From: an uncultured Flavobacteriales bacterium
Lineage (GTDB): Bacteria > Bacteroidota > Bacteroidia > Flavobacteriales_D > Parvicellaceae
NCBI GenBank assembly: GCA_913030835.1
Contig: CAJWDP010000027.1
Location: forward strand, 1 to 42,570
DNA length: 42,570 nt
Reading direction: 5' to 3'
Both the position numbers and the translations under genes were made by a program. Positions within the stretch are counted from its first letter, which is position 1; each line of letters begins with the position of its first letter. This document shows positions 28,857 through 37,111 of this stretch, in pieces. The notes under the pieces were generated by a model. The model had not been told where the DNA came from and ran no database searches. It worked only from the letters and a program-made list of their open reading frames with translations.

Positions 28857-29716
28857 CTGTTCTTAAAAAGATTCATTAACGGTTTGACGTAGGATTCTCC
28901 TGTTGAGATCTTTGCAAAGTCCACTCCGGATTTTCGGAAGGTTTCTTTCATATATCGATCGTGGCTTCGTCCTTGGTCGGCAAATCGCTTTCTCACTTTA
29001 GGAAGATTGGTATTTACCCATTTCAATTGATTGGACTCCAGATCTTGCAGTTGAACCCAGCCTACTTTAGGTAGGTTATATTCCGCTTGGTCCGTAATTT
29101 GTAGCGCCACTAAGTCGTGCTTTCTATTTGTGATTTTGAGCTGGTCTTCAAAACTATTGTCCAGAAAGTCGCTGATTAGAAAAACGATACTTCGCTTTTT
29201 TACCACATTGTTCAGATAGTCCAGTGTTGTTCCAATATTCGTCTCTTTCGTGTTTGGCTTGAATTCGATCAGCTCTCTAATTATTCTAAGAATGTGCTTT
29301 TTTCCTTTTTTAGGCGGTATGTACAATTCAGGTTTTCCTGCGAAAAGAATAACGCCAATTTTATCGTTATTCTGTATGGCGGAAAACGATATAACTGCGG
29401 CTATTTCAGCGATTAGTTCGCGCTTGAGCTGTGAGCGAGTGCCAAAACTCGAAGATCCTGAAATGTCAATGACGAGCATCACTGTCATCTCTCTTTCCTC
29501 ATGAAATACTTTGACGTAAGGATGATTGAATCGAGCCGTTACATTCCAATCAATGGTGCGTATTTCGTCACCGGGCATGTACTCACGAACTTCGCTAAAC
29601 GCCATTCCTCTTCCCTTGAATGCGGAGTGATATTCTCCTGAGAATACCTGGGAGGACAAGCCCTTGGTTTTGAGCTCAATTAGTCTGACCTTTTTTAATA
29701 ATTCCTTCGCGTCCAT
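28853..29716 (-). CDS. DUF58 domain protein of the Bat operon
   Basis: A 287-residue soluble protein with the DUF58 signature (SGEYHSAFKGRGMAFSEVREY, then PGDEIRTIDWNVTARF and HEEREMTVMLVIDISGSS), which contains a von Willebrand A-like fold with the DISGSS metal-binding motif. DUF58 proteins travel with MoxR ATPases and are probably their partners. Its gene follows moxR by 15 bases and overlaps the next by four. Confidence 0.93.
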   Translation of the reverse strand: MDAKELLKKVRLIELKTKGLSSQVFSGEYHSAFKGRGMAFSEVREYMPGDEIRTIDWNVTARFNHPYVKVFHEEREMTVMLVIDISGSSSFGTRSQLKRELIAEIAAVISFSAIQNNDKIGVILFAGKPELYIPPKKGKKHILRIIRELIEFKPNTKETNIGTTLDYLNNVVKKRSIVFLISDFLDNSFEDQLKITNRKHDLVALQITDQAEYNLPKVGWVQLQDLESNQLKWVNTNLPKVRKRFADQGRSHDRYMKETFRKSGVDFAKISTGESYVKPLMNLFKNR

Positions 29717-29731
29717 GAAAAGAAATTACAA

Positions 29732-30784
29732 TTAAGGAACATCAATTCGATTGAGTATCTGATTGATGATAGCTTCGACAGACACATTTTCTGCTTCTGC
29801 TTCGTAGGAAAGACCTATTCGATGTCTGAGCACATCTCGACAAACTGCTCTGACATCCTCCGGAATTACAAATCCTCTTCTTTGAATAAAGGCGTATGCT
29901 TTCGATGCAATCGCGAGACTTATACTTGCTCTTGGTGAACCACCAAATTCGATGAGCGGTTCCAGGTCGTTTAACCCAAAATCTTTTGGCGACCTGGTGC
30001 AGTGAACAATATCTATGATGTACTGCTCAATTTTTTCATCAAGATAAATTTCCCGTACTACATTTCTGGCCTGAATGATTTGGTCGGCATTAATGACCTT
30101 ATTGGGAGTTGGGAATCCGGTTGAGGAAATGTTGTGCCGAACAATAAGTTTTTCCTCTTCTTTCTTAGGATAGTCGAGCACTACTTTTAACATGAATCGA
30201 TCCACCTGAGCTTCAGGAAGCGGGTATGTCCCTTCCTGCTCGATCGGATTTTGAGTAGCAAGGACCAAAAAAGGCTCCGGCAATTTGTGTGTAGTTTCCG
30301 CCAAAGTGATTTGCCGTTCCTGCATGGCTTCCAACAAAGCACTTTGAACCTTTGCAGGGGCTCTGTTAATTTCATCAGCCAAAACGAAATTAGCGAAGAT
30401 CGGTCCTTTTTTAACTGTAAACTCCTCCTTCTTTTGATTGTAGATCATGGTTCCGATTAGATCTGCAGGCAATAGATCCGGAGTAAATTGAACCCTGCTA
30501 AAATTCACGCTAATTGCCGTTGATAACGTGTTTATTGCCAATGTTTTTGCCAAACCCGGAACCCCTTCCAGCAAGATATGACCATCGGAAAGCAACGCGA
30601 TTAGCAAACTTTTGACCATGTGATCTTGCCCGACAATCACTTTGTTCATTTCCATCGTTAAAATGTCAATGAATGCACTTTCTTTTTGGATCTTTTCATT
30701 TAGTGCGTGAATGTCCGGTGATGCTACTGCTGATTGAGGAGCGGTCGGTTCGTGTGGAATGGCTTGTAGATCTTCATTTTCCAT
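29732..30784 (-). CDS. MoxR-family AAA+ ATPase of the Bat operon
   Basis: A 350-residue AAA+ chaperone-like ATPase. Walker A is LLEGVPGLAKT, Walker B is FVLADEINRAPAKVQSALLEAMQE, and the sensor and lid regions (ATQNPIEQEGTYPLPEAQVDRF, GGSPRASISL) follow. MoxR proteins act with VWA-domain partners to remodel or activate target complexes; here the DUF58, BatA and BatB proteins are the likely partners. It starts at ATG 30784 and is the first gene of an eight-gene operon. Confidence 0.94.
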   Translation of the reverse strand: MENEDLQAIPHEPTAPQSAVASPDIHALNEKIQKESAFIDILTMEMNKVIVGQDHMVKSLLIALLSDGHILLEGVPGLAKTLAINTLSTAISVNFSRVQFTPDLLPADLIGTMIYNQKKEEFTVKKGPIFANFVLADEINRAPAKVQSALLEAMQERQITLAETTHKLPEPFLVLATQNPIEQEGTYPLPEAQVDRFMLKVVLDYPKKEEEKLIVRHNISSTGFPTPNKVINADQIIQARNVVREIYLDEKIEQYIIDIVHCTRSPKDFGLNDLEPLIEFGGSPRASISLAIASKAYAFIQRRGFVIPEDVRAVCRDVLRHRIGLSYEAEAENVSVEAIINQILNRIDVP

Positions 30785-30841
30785 TTTCAGATATTATTTA
30801 TGAGGTAGTTTACTAAAGGCAAATTTGATTTTAAAATTGTT

Positions 30842-30849
30842 CAAAAGTA
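30842..30849 (-). promoter_or_regulatory. Candidate -7 box for the moxR-bat operon (TACTTTTG)
   Basis: On the minus strand TACTTTTG matches TAnnTTTG exactly, about 57 bases before the moxR start. A TTTTTTG further upstream could be the -33 element but its spacing (about 26 bases) is longer than usual. Confidence 0.35.
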
Positions 30850-30936
30850 AGCATCTCATGTTAAAAATTGTTAAGCAAAAAAGACGTATCGTTTTTTGAT
30901 GCAGGTTATCTTTAAAAGAACTTAAAAATCAAGGAG

Positions 30937-31353
30937 ATGGGGGATGTAAAAATTAAGAGTCTGAGTCTGGCCGATACTATCGCGCACGTCGAAAAGTTTC
31001 ATGATGCCTTCGGCATTGGAAACAACCATAAATTCACACCGGAGTTGAAAAAAGAAGAATACATGCTTCGGTACAACCTGATGCGTGAGGAAAATGAAGA
31101 ATATCTCGAAGCGGCTAGGGAAGGGGACTTGGTAGAAATTGCCGATGCATTGGGTGATCAGTTGTACATTTTATGCGGTACTATACTAAAGCATGGACTT
31201 CAATACAAGATTGCTGAAGTTTTTGAAGAAATTCAAAAAAGTAACATGAGCAAGCTTGATGCAGATGGTAAACCGATCTATAGAGAAGACGGTAAAGTGT
31301 TGAAAAGCGACCAATATTTTAAACCGAGAATTAGAAAGATTCTGGAGGAATAG
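30937..31353 (+). CDS. MazG-like nucleoside triphosphate pyrophosphohydrolase
   Basis: A 138-residue all-helical NTP pyrophosphohydrolase. The metal-binding pattern EENEE (51-55) followed by EIADALGD (67-74) is the MazG/dUTPase-like signature. The tail DADGKPIYREDGKVLKSDQYFKP resembles the group that includes the Deinococcus DR2231-type enzymes. It likely hydrolyses an abnormal or excess nucleotide. Start ATG 30937 is immediately preceded by AAGGAG with no spacer, so if that Shine-Dalgarno is used the spacing is abnormally short. Divergent from moxR. Confidence 0.85.
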   Translation: MGDVKIKSLSLADTIAHVEKFHDAFGIGNNHKFTPELKKEEYMLRYNLMREENEEYLEAAREGDLVEIADALGDQLYILCGTILKHGLQYKIAEVFEEIQKSNMSKLDADGKPIYREDGKVLKSDQYFKPRIRKILEE

Positions 31354-31434
31354 CTCTTTTTCATGATTGGAATATAGTTATCCCTATCGATTATATGTCC
31401 TTTTCCTATATTAGAGATTCTAATCTTTCAATCG

Positions 31435-32844
31435 ATGCGTGCACTTAACTTTACTATTTTATTTCTTTTCGCTGGAATAGCTTGTTATTCTCAACCTCAA
31501 GTAGGATTAACTTTGATTGCTTCAGGTTTTGACAATCCCATTGACATTACCAATGCAGGAGATGATCGTCTCTTTATAGTCGAACAACCTGGAGAAATCT
31601 CAATTATTCAATCTTCGGGAACGGTAAATTCTACGCCGTTTTTAGACATTACTTCTATTGTGAATGATGGAGGAAGTGAACAGGGATTGTTGGGAATGGC
31701 GTTTCATCCCGATTACAGCTCGAATGGGTATTTTTATGTGCACTACACGAATTCTGCCGGAGATGGCCAGATCTCTCGATTCAATGTGAGCTCGGGAGAC
31801 CCCGATATTGCAGACAATTTAAGCGAATTCCCAATACTCACGGTTTCACAGCCCTATTCAAACCATAACGGTGGTTGCATCAAGTTTGGACCTGATAACT
31901 ACTTGTATATCGGTCTTGGAGATGGAGGAAGTGCCGGTGATCCTGGCAACCGTTCTCAGGACTCCACCGAATTGTTGGGTAAAATGCTTCGAATTGATGT
32001 GGATGGTGGAACACCGTACAGTATTCCTGCATCAAATCCATTTGTAGGCAATCCCGGATGTCTGGATGAAATCTGGTCAATTGGATTGAGGAATCCGTGG
32101 AAATTTAGTTTTGATAGAAGCACTGGGGATCTATGGATTGGTGATGTTGGACAGAATGCGTGGGAGGAGATCAATTTTCAACAGGCGGCGAGCATGGGAG
32201 GTGAGAATTTCGGATGGAGATGCTATGAAGCAAGTGCAACCTATAGTATGTCGGGCTGTTCGTCTCTATCCGGGGATTATGCCTGGCCGGCATATGAATA
32301 TTCTCAATCCGGAGCACCACCCAATGGATGTTCAGTGACGGGCGGCGTTGTTTATCGAGGATCGGAATTCCCGAATTTGAATGGGCATTACCTCTTTACA
32401 GATTTTTGCGATAGTTGGATTTACTCTTTGTATTGGACAGGTAGTTCTTGGGCGTCGGTAAATCATGGAACATTTACAGGAAACTTTAGCTCTTTTGGTG
32501 AGGATTACTTGGGAGAAGTATACATTGCCAGCCTGTATGACGGGAAAATATACAAGGTTACTGACCTCCATAATGAAATTGATGAAATCAACGAAACCGA
32601 GTTGTTAAACGTGTTTCCTAATCCAGTCAGGGGAGTCGTCACGATTCAATTTAACTCAAATTCACTAGGAGGAATCTCTCTTCGAGTGTACAATGTGGAA
32701 GGCAAACTTTTCAAGTCTTTCGGTAAAGTTTACGGAGACCGAATTTCAATCCAAACTGGCGATTGGGCTGCGGGATATTATCTAATTGAAGCGATGGATG
32801 AATTTGGGCGAACAATCGCTGCCGAAAAACTCATTGTTGAATGA
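31435..32844 (+). CDS. Secreted PQQ-type sugar dehydrogenase with T9SS sorting domain
   Basis: A 469-residue exported protein. After a signal peptide (1-19) comes a six-bladed propeller of the soluble glucose/sorbosone dehydrogenase family: RLFIVEQPGEI, GLLGMAFHPDY, NHNGGCIKFG (catalytic histidine about 144), LGKMLRID and WSIGLRNPWKFSFD. Residues about 390-469 form a Por-type C-terminal domain (LLNVFPNPVRGVVTIQF), which directs export by the type IX secretion system and release or attachment at the surface. It would oxidise sugars using PQQ. The stop meets the opposite-strand ribH stop directly. Confidence 0.9.
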   Translation: MRALNFTILFLFAGIACYSQPQVGLTLIASGFDNPIDITNAGDDRLFIVEQPGEISIIQSSGTVNSTPFLDITSIVNDGGSEQGLLGMAFHPDYSSNGYFYVHYTNSAGDGQISRFNVSSGDPDIADNLSEFPILTVSQPYSNHNGGCIKFGPDNYLYIGLGDGGSAGDPGNRSQDSTELLGKMLRIDVDGGTPYSIPASNPFVGNPGCLDEIWSIGLRNPWKFSFDRSTGDLWIGDVGQNAWEEINFQQAASMGGENFGWRCYEASATYSMSGCSSLSGDYAWPAYEYSQSGAPPNGCSVTGGVVYRGSEFPNLNGHYLFTDFCDSWIYSLYWTGSSWASVNHGTFTGNFSSFGEDYLGEVYIASLYDGKIYKVTDLHNEIDEINETELLNVFPNPVRGVVTIQFNSNSLGGISLRVYNVEGKLFKSFGKVYGDRISIQTGDWAAGYYLIEAMDEFGRTIAAEKLIVE

Positions 32845-33369
32845 TCAATCTTTTGTGTAGCCTGCTGTTTTTCTTTTGGGAGACAATCTGTTTTTAAGAG
32901 CTGCCATGTTTATTGCTGCGATAGCTGCTTCCGTTCCTTTGTTCCCGTGCTTACCTCCGGAACGATCCTTCGCCTGCTGTTCCGTTTGATCGGTTAAAAC
33001 ACAAAAAATAACGGGCTTGTTGTACTTTAATGCAACGTCTTTTATTCCCATAGTTGCTCCTTCACAAACAAAATCAAAGTGTTTGGTTTCCCCCTCAATT
33101 ACACTACCGATACAAATCACTCCGTCAACCTCTTTGGACTCTAGAATAAATTGCGCACCTAATGGTAATTCAAAAGCTCCGGGAACAGATTCAATAAGCA
33201 CATTCTCTTCAAGGCAACCGTTTTCCAGCAGGCAATTTTTAGCGCCTTCTAACAATCTTGAGGTAATGTGGTCGTTCCATTCGGAAACAATAATCCCGAA
33301 TCGCATAGTGGAAGCGTCAGGAGTTTCGCCTTTATTGTATTCAGAAAGATTTTTTCCGGCTGTCGCCAT
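32845..33369 (-). CDS. ribH: 6,7-dimethyl-8-ribityllumazine synthase RibH
   Basis: RibH makes the riboflavin precursor lumazine and usually forms icosahedral shells. The motifs are SEWNDHITSRLLEGA, VPGAFELPLGA, IEGETKHFDFVCEGA and FCVLTDQTEQQAKDRSGGKHGNKG. The length (174 residues from ATG 33369) is slightly above the usual 155-160, owing to an N-terminal extension (MATAGKNLSEYNKGE). A TTG one codon upstream is also open. It follows a TPR protein gene with three bases between its start and the TPR stop. Confidence 0.96.
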   Translation of the reverse strand: MATAGKNLSEYNKGETPDASTMRFGIIVSEWNDHITSRLLEGAKNCLLENGCLEENVLIESVPGAFELPLGAQFILESKEVDGVICIGSVIEGETKHFDFVCEGATMGIKDVALKYNKPVIFCVLTDQTEQQAKDRSGGKHGNKGTEAAIAAINMAALKNRLSPKRKTAGYTKD

Positions 33370-33372
33370 CAA

Positions 33373-34101
33373 TTAATTGGATGTGTTGTTCGCTTCCGCT
33401 TTAACAATATATTTCTCTATAGAGAGCGCCTCGTCACTTTCCGGAAATTCGTTTTTGATCCGCTCATAATAGGCTATTGCGTTATCCCACTCGCCAAGTG
33501 CTTCATGTGCCAAAGCACATTTTTTAAGATAGATTGGGCAAGTGAAACCATTTGGTGAATGGTTTATCGCATTGTTATAGTGTACAATGGCATTGCCAAT
33601 ATCCCCCAGTTGCATGTACGAATCTCCGATTGCTCCTTTCGCAACTGAAGTGACCATTTCGTCCCCGAAATCCACGCCTTCCAAAGTTGAAATAGCGTCT
33701 TCGTATTGTCCTAAATTAAGGTAGGAAACACCAAGGTCAAATTTGGCGATCATCTCTGCCGATGTTCCTCCAATGTCGTCTAGAATGTATTCGAAACCAT
33801 CGTATAAGCCTACTGTATCACCTTCGATAGCTGTAGCATAGTCTTCATTGAAATGCATGATGTTTTCAGGCCACCACAATTTGTCGTTTGCAGCAATTTC
33901 TGCTGGAATCTTAACGAATTCATTATAGGCCCACCAACCACCATAGCCTACTAGTCCAATAATAATCAACCCTAGTAAGATTTTTCCGTTTTTATCGAGC
34001 AAAGGCTTCTTATCCTCATCGACCTCTTCCATTCCTGTAAACTGCTCTTCCTGAGTTGTTTCTTCTTCTTGCGTTACTTCTTCTATATTCTCGTCTGACA
34101 T
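33373..34101 (-). CDS. TPR-repeat membrane protein
   Basis: A 242-residue protein with an acidic cytoplasmic N-terminus (rich in E/T/Q), one membrane helix (about 42-62, LLGLIIIGLVGYGGWWAYNEF) and a periplasmic or cytoplasmic helical C-terminal part with about three tetratricopeptide repeats (YLNLGQYEDAISTLE, GDSYMQLGDIGNAIVHYNNAI, ALAHEALGEWDNAIAYYERI). It looks like the YfgM/anchored-TPR type that assists protein export, but is not confidently assigned. It is the first gene of a pair with ribH, divergent from recF. Confidence 0.8.
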   Translation of the reverse strand: MSDENIEEVTQEEETTQEEQFTGMEEVDEDKKPLLDKNGKILLGLIIIGLVGYGGWWAYNEFVKIPAEIAANDKLWWPENIMHFNEDYATAIEGDTVGLYDGFEYILDDIGGTSAEMIAKFDLGVSYLNLGQYEDAISTLEGVDFGDEMVTSVAKGAIGDSYMQLGDIGNAIVHYNNAINHSPNGFTCPIYLKKCALAHEALGEWDNAIAYYERIKNEFPESDEALSIEKYIVKAEANNTSN

Positions 34102-34123
34102 GCTACTTGTAAATTTCGAAATG

Positions 34124-34131
34124 CAAAAATA
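34124..34131 (-). promoter_or_regulatory. Candidate -7 box for the TPR-ribH unit (TATTTTTG)
   Basis: On the minus strand the sequence is TATTTTTG, an exact TAnnTTTG match, about 23 bases before the ATG. The run of A/T upstream makes a -33 element hard to place. Confidence 0.35.
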
Positions 34132-34171
34132 TATTTTTTTTAAGAACTAATTCAAATGCGCACTCAAGTAT

Positions 34172-34179
34172 TACATTTG
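34172..34179 (+). promoter_or_regulatory. Candidate -7 box for recF (TACATTTG)
   Basis: TACATTTG is an exact TAnnTTTG match, 18 bases before the recF ATG. A clear TTTG -33 partner is not seen. Confidence 0.4.
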
Positions 34180-34197
34180 TGCTAGTCTTCCAATGGT

Positions 34198-35280
34198 ATG
34201 AGATTAACCGATTTAAATCTGATCAACTTTAAAAATTACGACGCTTTCGAACTTGAGGCAAGTGAAGGGATTAACTGTTTTGTTGGAAATAATGGGGTGG
34301 GTAAGACAAACCTTTTGGATGCGATCTACTATCTGTCGTACTGCAAAAGTTTTTTTAATCCTGCGGATATACAAAACATAAAGTATGAGAAAGAGTTCTT
34401 CGTTATTGAGGGAAACTACAGATTAGACGGTGTTGAAGAGAAGCTTTACTGCGGGGTTAAAAAAGGACAAAAAAAGAAATTCAAAAGAAATTCAAAAGAA
34501 TACGAAAGACTAGCTGATCACATTGGTCTTTTTGTTTCGGTTATGGTTTCACCCAGAGATTCGGAGCTAATTCTAAGTGGTAGTGACGTAAGACGCAAAT
34601 TTCTGGACGGAATCATTGCCCAGTTTGACAAGAAATATTTAGAATGTTTGATGAAGTACAACAAAGTGCTCCAGCAGAGAAATGCATTGTTAAAGTATTT
34701 TCAAAAAGAAAGAGTGTGGAAAGAGGAGGACTTGATTGCCTGGGATTGCGCATTGGCAGATGTGGGATCGTATATTTTTGATGTTCGAACCAGCTTTGTT
34801 CGTGAATTTGTGCCCATTTTCAATGAAATGTATGCGTTCATTTCGGGAGGAGATGAAAAAGTGTCTATAGAATACGTTTCACAGCTTCAGGAAGGGTCAT
34901 TCGATGATCAGTTGATTGCTCATCGAGATAAGGATAGGGCGCTTGCTTATTCAAGTTGTGGGATTCATAAAGATGACCTTATCTTTAAATTAAAAGACTA
35001 CCCGGTAAAGAAATATGGGTCTCAAGGACAACAAAAATCCTTTCTTATAGCCTTAAAGTTTGGTCAGTTTTCATTCCTAAGAGCAAGCAAGGGGTATTTT
35101 CCAATATTGCTCTTGGATGACATTTTTGATAAATTAGATAAAACAAGAATATCCAAGTTAATGGATTTGGTTTCACAAAATAAATTTGGACAAGTATTCA
35201 TAACCGATACAAATGCGGATCGAGTAAAGTTTATTCTTGAGTCACACAATATCGATTTTAATTTGATTCACATTGGGTAA
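34198..35280 (+). CDS. recF: DNA replication and repair protein RecF
   Basis: RecF is an SMC-like ATPase that loads RecA at gaps through RecFOR. The 360-residue protein has Walker A GNNGVGKTNLLDAIYYL, the ABC-type signature YGSQGQQKSF and Walker B PILLLDDIFDKLD, with the usual RecF N-terminal LTDLNLINFKNY. Positions 34477-34505 contain a short direct repeat (AAAGAAATTC units) coding basic residues, within the normal length. Start ATG 34198. Its 3' end overlaps the nominal 5' region of a DUF721 gene. No dnaA or dnaN is adjacent. Confidence 0.95.
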   Translation: MRLTDLNLINFKNYDAFELEASEGINCFVGNNGVGKTNLLDAIYYLSYCKSFFNPADIQNIKYEKEFFVIEGNYRLDGVEEKLYCGVKKGQKKKFKRNSKEYERLADHIGLFVSVMVSPRDSELILSGSDVRRKFLDGIIAQFDKKYLECLMKYNKVLQQRNALLKYFQKERVWKEEDLIAWDCALADVGSYIFDVRTSFVREFVPIFNEMYAFISGGDEKVSIEYVSQLQEGSFDDQLIAHRDKDRALAYSSCGIHKDDLIFKLKDYPVKKYGSQGQQKSFLIALKFGQFSFLRASKGYFPILLLDDIFDKLDKTRISKLMDLVSQNKFGQVFITDTNADRVKFILESHNIDFNLIHIG

Positions 35281-35293
35281 AAGAGATTCAAAT

Positions 35294-35569
35294 ATGAGCT
35301 CCCTTGAGGATTCCATTAAGCGATTGCTGAAGGCTTATAAATTGAGTGACAAGATGATTGAAATTGATGTGGTTAAAGCCTGGCCTGAGGTTATGGGCCC
35401 ATTGATCGCATCAAAAACGGAAGAGGTTTTTTTGAAGGATTCTGTATTGCTTGTACGACTGAACAGCTCCGCGCTAAGGCAGGAGTTGTCCTACGGTAAA
35501 CCCCAAATCATAAAAAATATGAATCTATACCTAGGTCACAATCACATAAAGGACGTAATCCTTAAGTAA
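35294..35569 (+). CDS. DUF721 (DciA-like) protein
   Basis: A 91-residue protein with the DUF721 pattern: DSIKRLLKAYKLSDKM, VVKAWPEVMGPLIASKTEEVFLKDSVLLVRLNSSALRQELSYGKPQI. DciA-type DUF721 proteins load the replicative helicase in bacteria that lack DnaC/DnaI, so a role in replication initiation is possible but the short length and lack of extra domains leave it unproven. ATG 35294 is chosen; TTG 35273, inside recF, would add seven residues. It is probably co-transcribed with recF. Confidence 0.85.
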   Translation: MSSLEDSIKRLLKAYKLSDKMIEIDVVKAWPEVMGPLIASKTEEVFLKDSVLLVRLNSSALRQELSYGKPQIIKNMNLYLGHNHIKDVILK

Positions 35570-35616
35570 TTACTATTTAGGTATATAAAGAGGTTATTAG
35601 GAGTGCCTCTCTGATT

Positions 35617-36039
35617 TTAAGCGAAGCAGTGATCGGGCTGGAAGTGGAAATCACCTTCTATCCTGGCATTTTCATCGCTGTCTGAACCGTGAACTGCATT
35701 CTTGGCCTTTGATTCTGCATACAACTTTCGAATGGTTCCTTCTTCTGCTTCAGCGGGGTCGGTTGATCCAATCAATTTTCTGAAATCTGCGACTGCATTT
35801 TCTTTTTCCAGAATGGCTGCTACGATTGGCCCTGATGTCATGTAATCAACCAATTCAAGATAAAATGGTCTCTCCGCATGCACAGCATAGAAGTCTTTCG
35901 CTTCTTGTGTAGATAATTTGGTGTATTTCATGGCAACTATTTTGAACCCTGCGTCAGTAATTGCCTGAATGATGTTTCCGATATTGCCAGACTCTACAGC
36001 GTCCGGCTTGATCATTGTGAATGTTCTGTTTGTAGTCAT
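35617..36039 (-). CDS. ndk: Nucleoside diphosphate kinase
   Basis: Ndk transfers a phosphate from ATP to other nucleoside diphosphates. The active-site histidine is in [12 protein letters not shown] (117), and [23 protein letters not shown] and [20 protein letters not shown] are the family's other signatures. The length (140) is standard. It is convergent with the DUF721 gene, with a weak AGAGG/CCTCT stem between them. Confidence 0.97.
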   Translation of the reverse strand: MTTNRTFTMIKPDAVESGNIGNIIQAITDAGFKIVAMKYTKLSTQEAKDFYAVHAERPFYLELVDYMTSGPIVAAILEKENAVADFRKLIGSTDPAEAEEGTIRKLYAESKAKNAVHGSDSDENARIEGDFHFQPDHCFA

Positions 36040-36062
36040 TGTCTTGCTATTCTCAATTCGCC

Positions 36063-36070
36063 GACAAATA
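36063..36070 (-). promoter_or_regulatory. Candidate -7 box for ndk (TATATTTG)
   Basis: On the minus strand, TATATTTG matches TAnnTTTG exactly, 24 bases before the ndk start. No clear -33 TTTG partner. Confidence 0.4.
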
Positions 36071-36122
36071 TAACAATTGAGGAAGAAGGTGGTTTGAATT
36101 TTTAATTAATTAAATGCCAAAA

Positions 36123-36152
36123 TTGAAACGCGTCAAAATATTTTTATTTTTG
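36123..36152 (+). promoter_or_regulatory. Promoter of the 36176 lipoprotein gene (TTG - 19 bp - TATTTTTG)
   Basis: TTG at 36123-36125 and TATTTTTG at 36145-36152 sit 19 bases apart, the spacing and sequence expected for Bacteroidota sigma factor. Transcription would start near 36158, giving an 18-base leader before ATG 36176. This is the best-matched promoter I found in the window. Confidence 0.55.
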
Positions 36153-36175
36153 TCGTACAGAGAAAATCAGAAAAA

Positions 36176-37102
36176 ATGAAAAGAATCCAGGTGAAATTAA
36201 TGTGTTGCGCGTTCATGTCTTCGTTGATTATGTTCAGTGCATGTGGTGAATCGGAAGAGCCGGCTCAGAATGAAAATCCTGAACAAGGATTGGATACCGT
36301 AGTCAATGATATAGAAATTGAACCTGAGTTTCAAAGCTTTGATCCTTCTTTAGAATATACAGTTCCAACCCCTTCAGACCTTTTTTTAGCGCTTCAAAAC
36401 ATAGGAAGTGAAGGAAAGTTCAACTTCCTTAATGATCCGGCTAAAATCTCTGATTATGGTGACAAGAAGTCAAGGGCATTAAATTTTGGCGTGTATTTTG
36501 CTGACCTGAGCTATGCCAGTTCATTTAATTATGGTCCGGACTTATTGAATTACATCAAAGTTGTAGATGATTTGTCGGATGAGCTGAACATCAGAAGTGC
36601 TATGGATGAAGCTTTAAAGGATAGAATACAAGCGCATATTGCAGCAGGAACAGTTGACAGTATTGTTTCCATTTCTTCAGACACCTATTATAAGGCCTAC
36701 GAATACTTGGATGAGAATGAACGCGGTGGTACGTTGAGAATGATTGTAGCAGGCGGGTGGATTGAAGGCTTATATTTGCTTACTCACATGGTTGATGCAT
36801 ACGATGCGAATAATCCCATCGTAGAAGAAATAGCGAATCAGCAGCTAACTGTAGAAAATATTATGGGCTTTTTAAATGCCTATGCCGAAACAGATGCAGA
36901 TGTAGAAGAAGTGATGGCTGACCTGAGTGGTATTGAAGAACTCTATATGAGTTTGGAGTATGCCGAGGGAACCACAGAATCTACGGTGAATGAAGATGGA
37001 ATGACCGTTTTGGATGGTGGTGAGCGCCCCGTTATATCAGAGGAACAATTTAATGAGTTGAAATCGATGGTTTCTGAATTGAGAAATTCAATTACTGGTT
37101 AA
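36176..37102 (+). CDS. Helical lipoprotein of unknown function
   Basis: A 308-residue lipoprotein (signal ending MFSACGESEE) whose first mature residues are very acidic. The remainder is predicted mostly alpha-helical, with recognisable conserved-looking stretches (PTPSDLFLALQNIG, ALNFGVYFADLSYASSFNYG, DRIQAHIAAGTVDSIVSISSDTYYKAYEYLDENERGG, AGGWIEGLYLLTHMVD). Such secreted helical proteins are widespread in Bacteroidota without an assigned role. No catalytic motif is seen. It has its own promoter and is followed after nine bases by another secreted protein. Confidence 0.72.
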   Translation: MKRIQVKLMCCAFMSSLIMFSACGESEEPAQNENPEQGLDTVVNDIEIEPEFQSFDPSLEYTVPTPSDLFLALQNIGSEGKFNFLNDPAKISDYGDKKSRALNFGVYFADLSYASSFNYGPDLLNYIKVVDDLSDELNIRSAMDEALKDRIQAHIAAGTVDSIVSISSDTYYKAYEYLDENERGGTLRMIVAGGWIEGLYLLTHMVDAYDANNPIVEEIANQQLTVENIMGFLNAYAETDADVEEVMADLSGIEELYMSLEYAEGTTESTVNEDGMTVLDGGERPVISEEQFNELKSMVSELRNSITG

Positions 37103-37111
37103 TAATAGATT

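Noticed and set aside
34102-34197. Replication origin next to recF
   Set aside because: No DnaA-box-like cluster (TTATCCACA) was seen, and dnaA and dnaN are not nearby.
35580-35616. Bidirectional terminator between the DUF721 gene and ndk
   Set aside because: The AGAGG/CCTCT stem is only five pairs with a long loop and no T run on either side.
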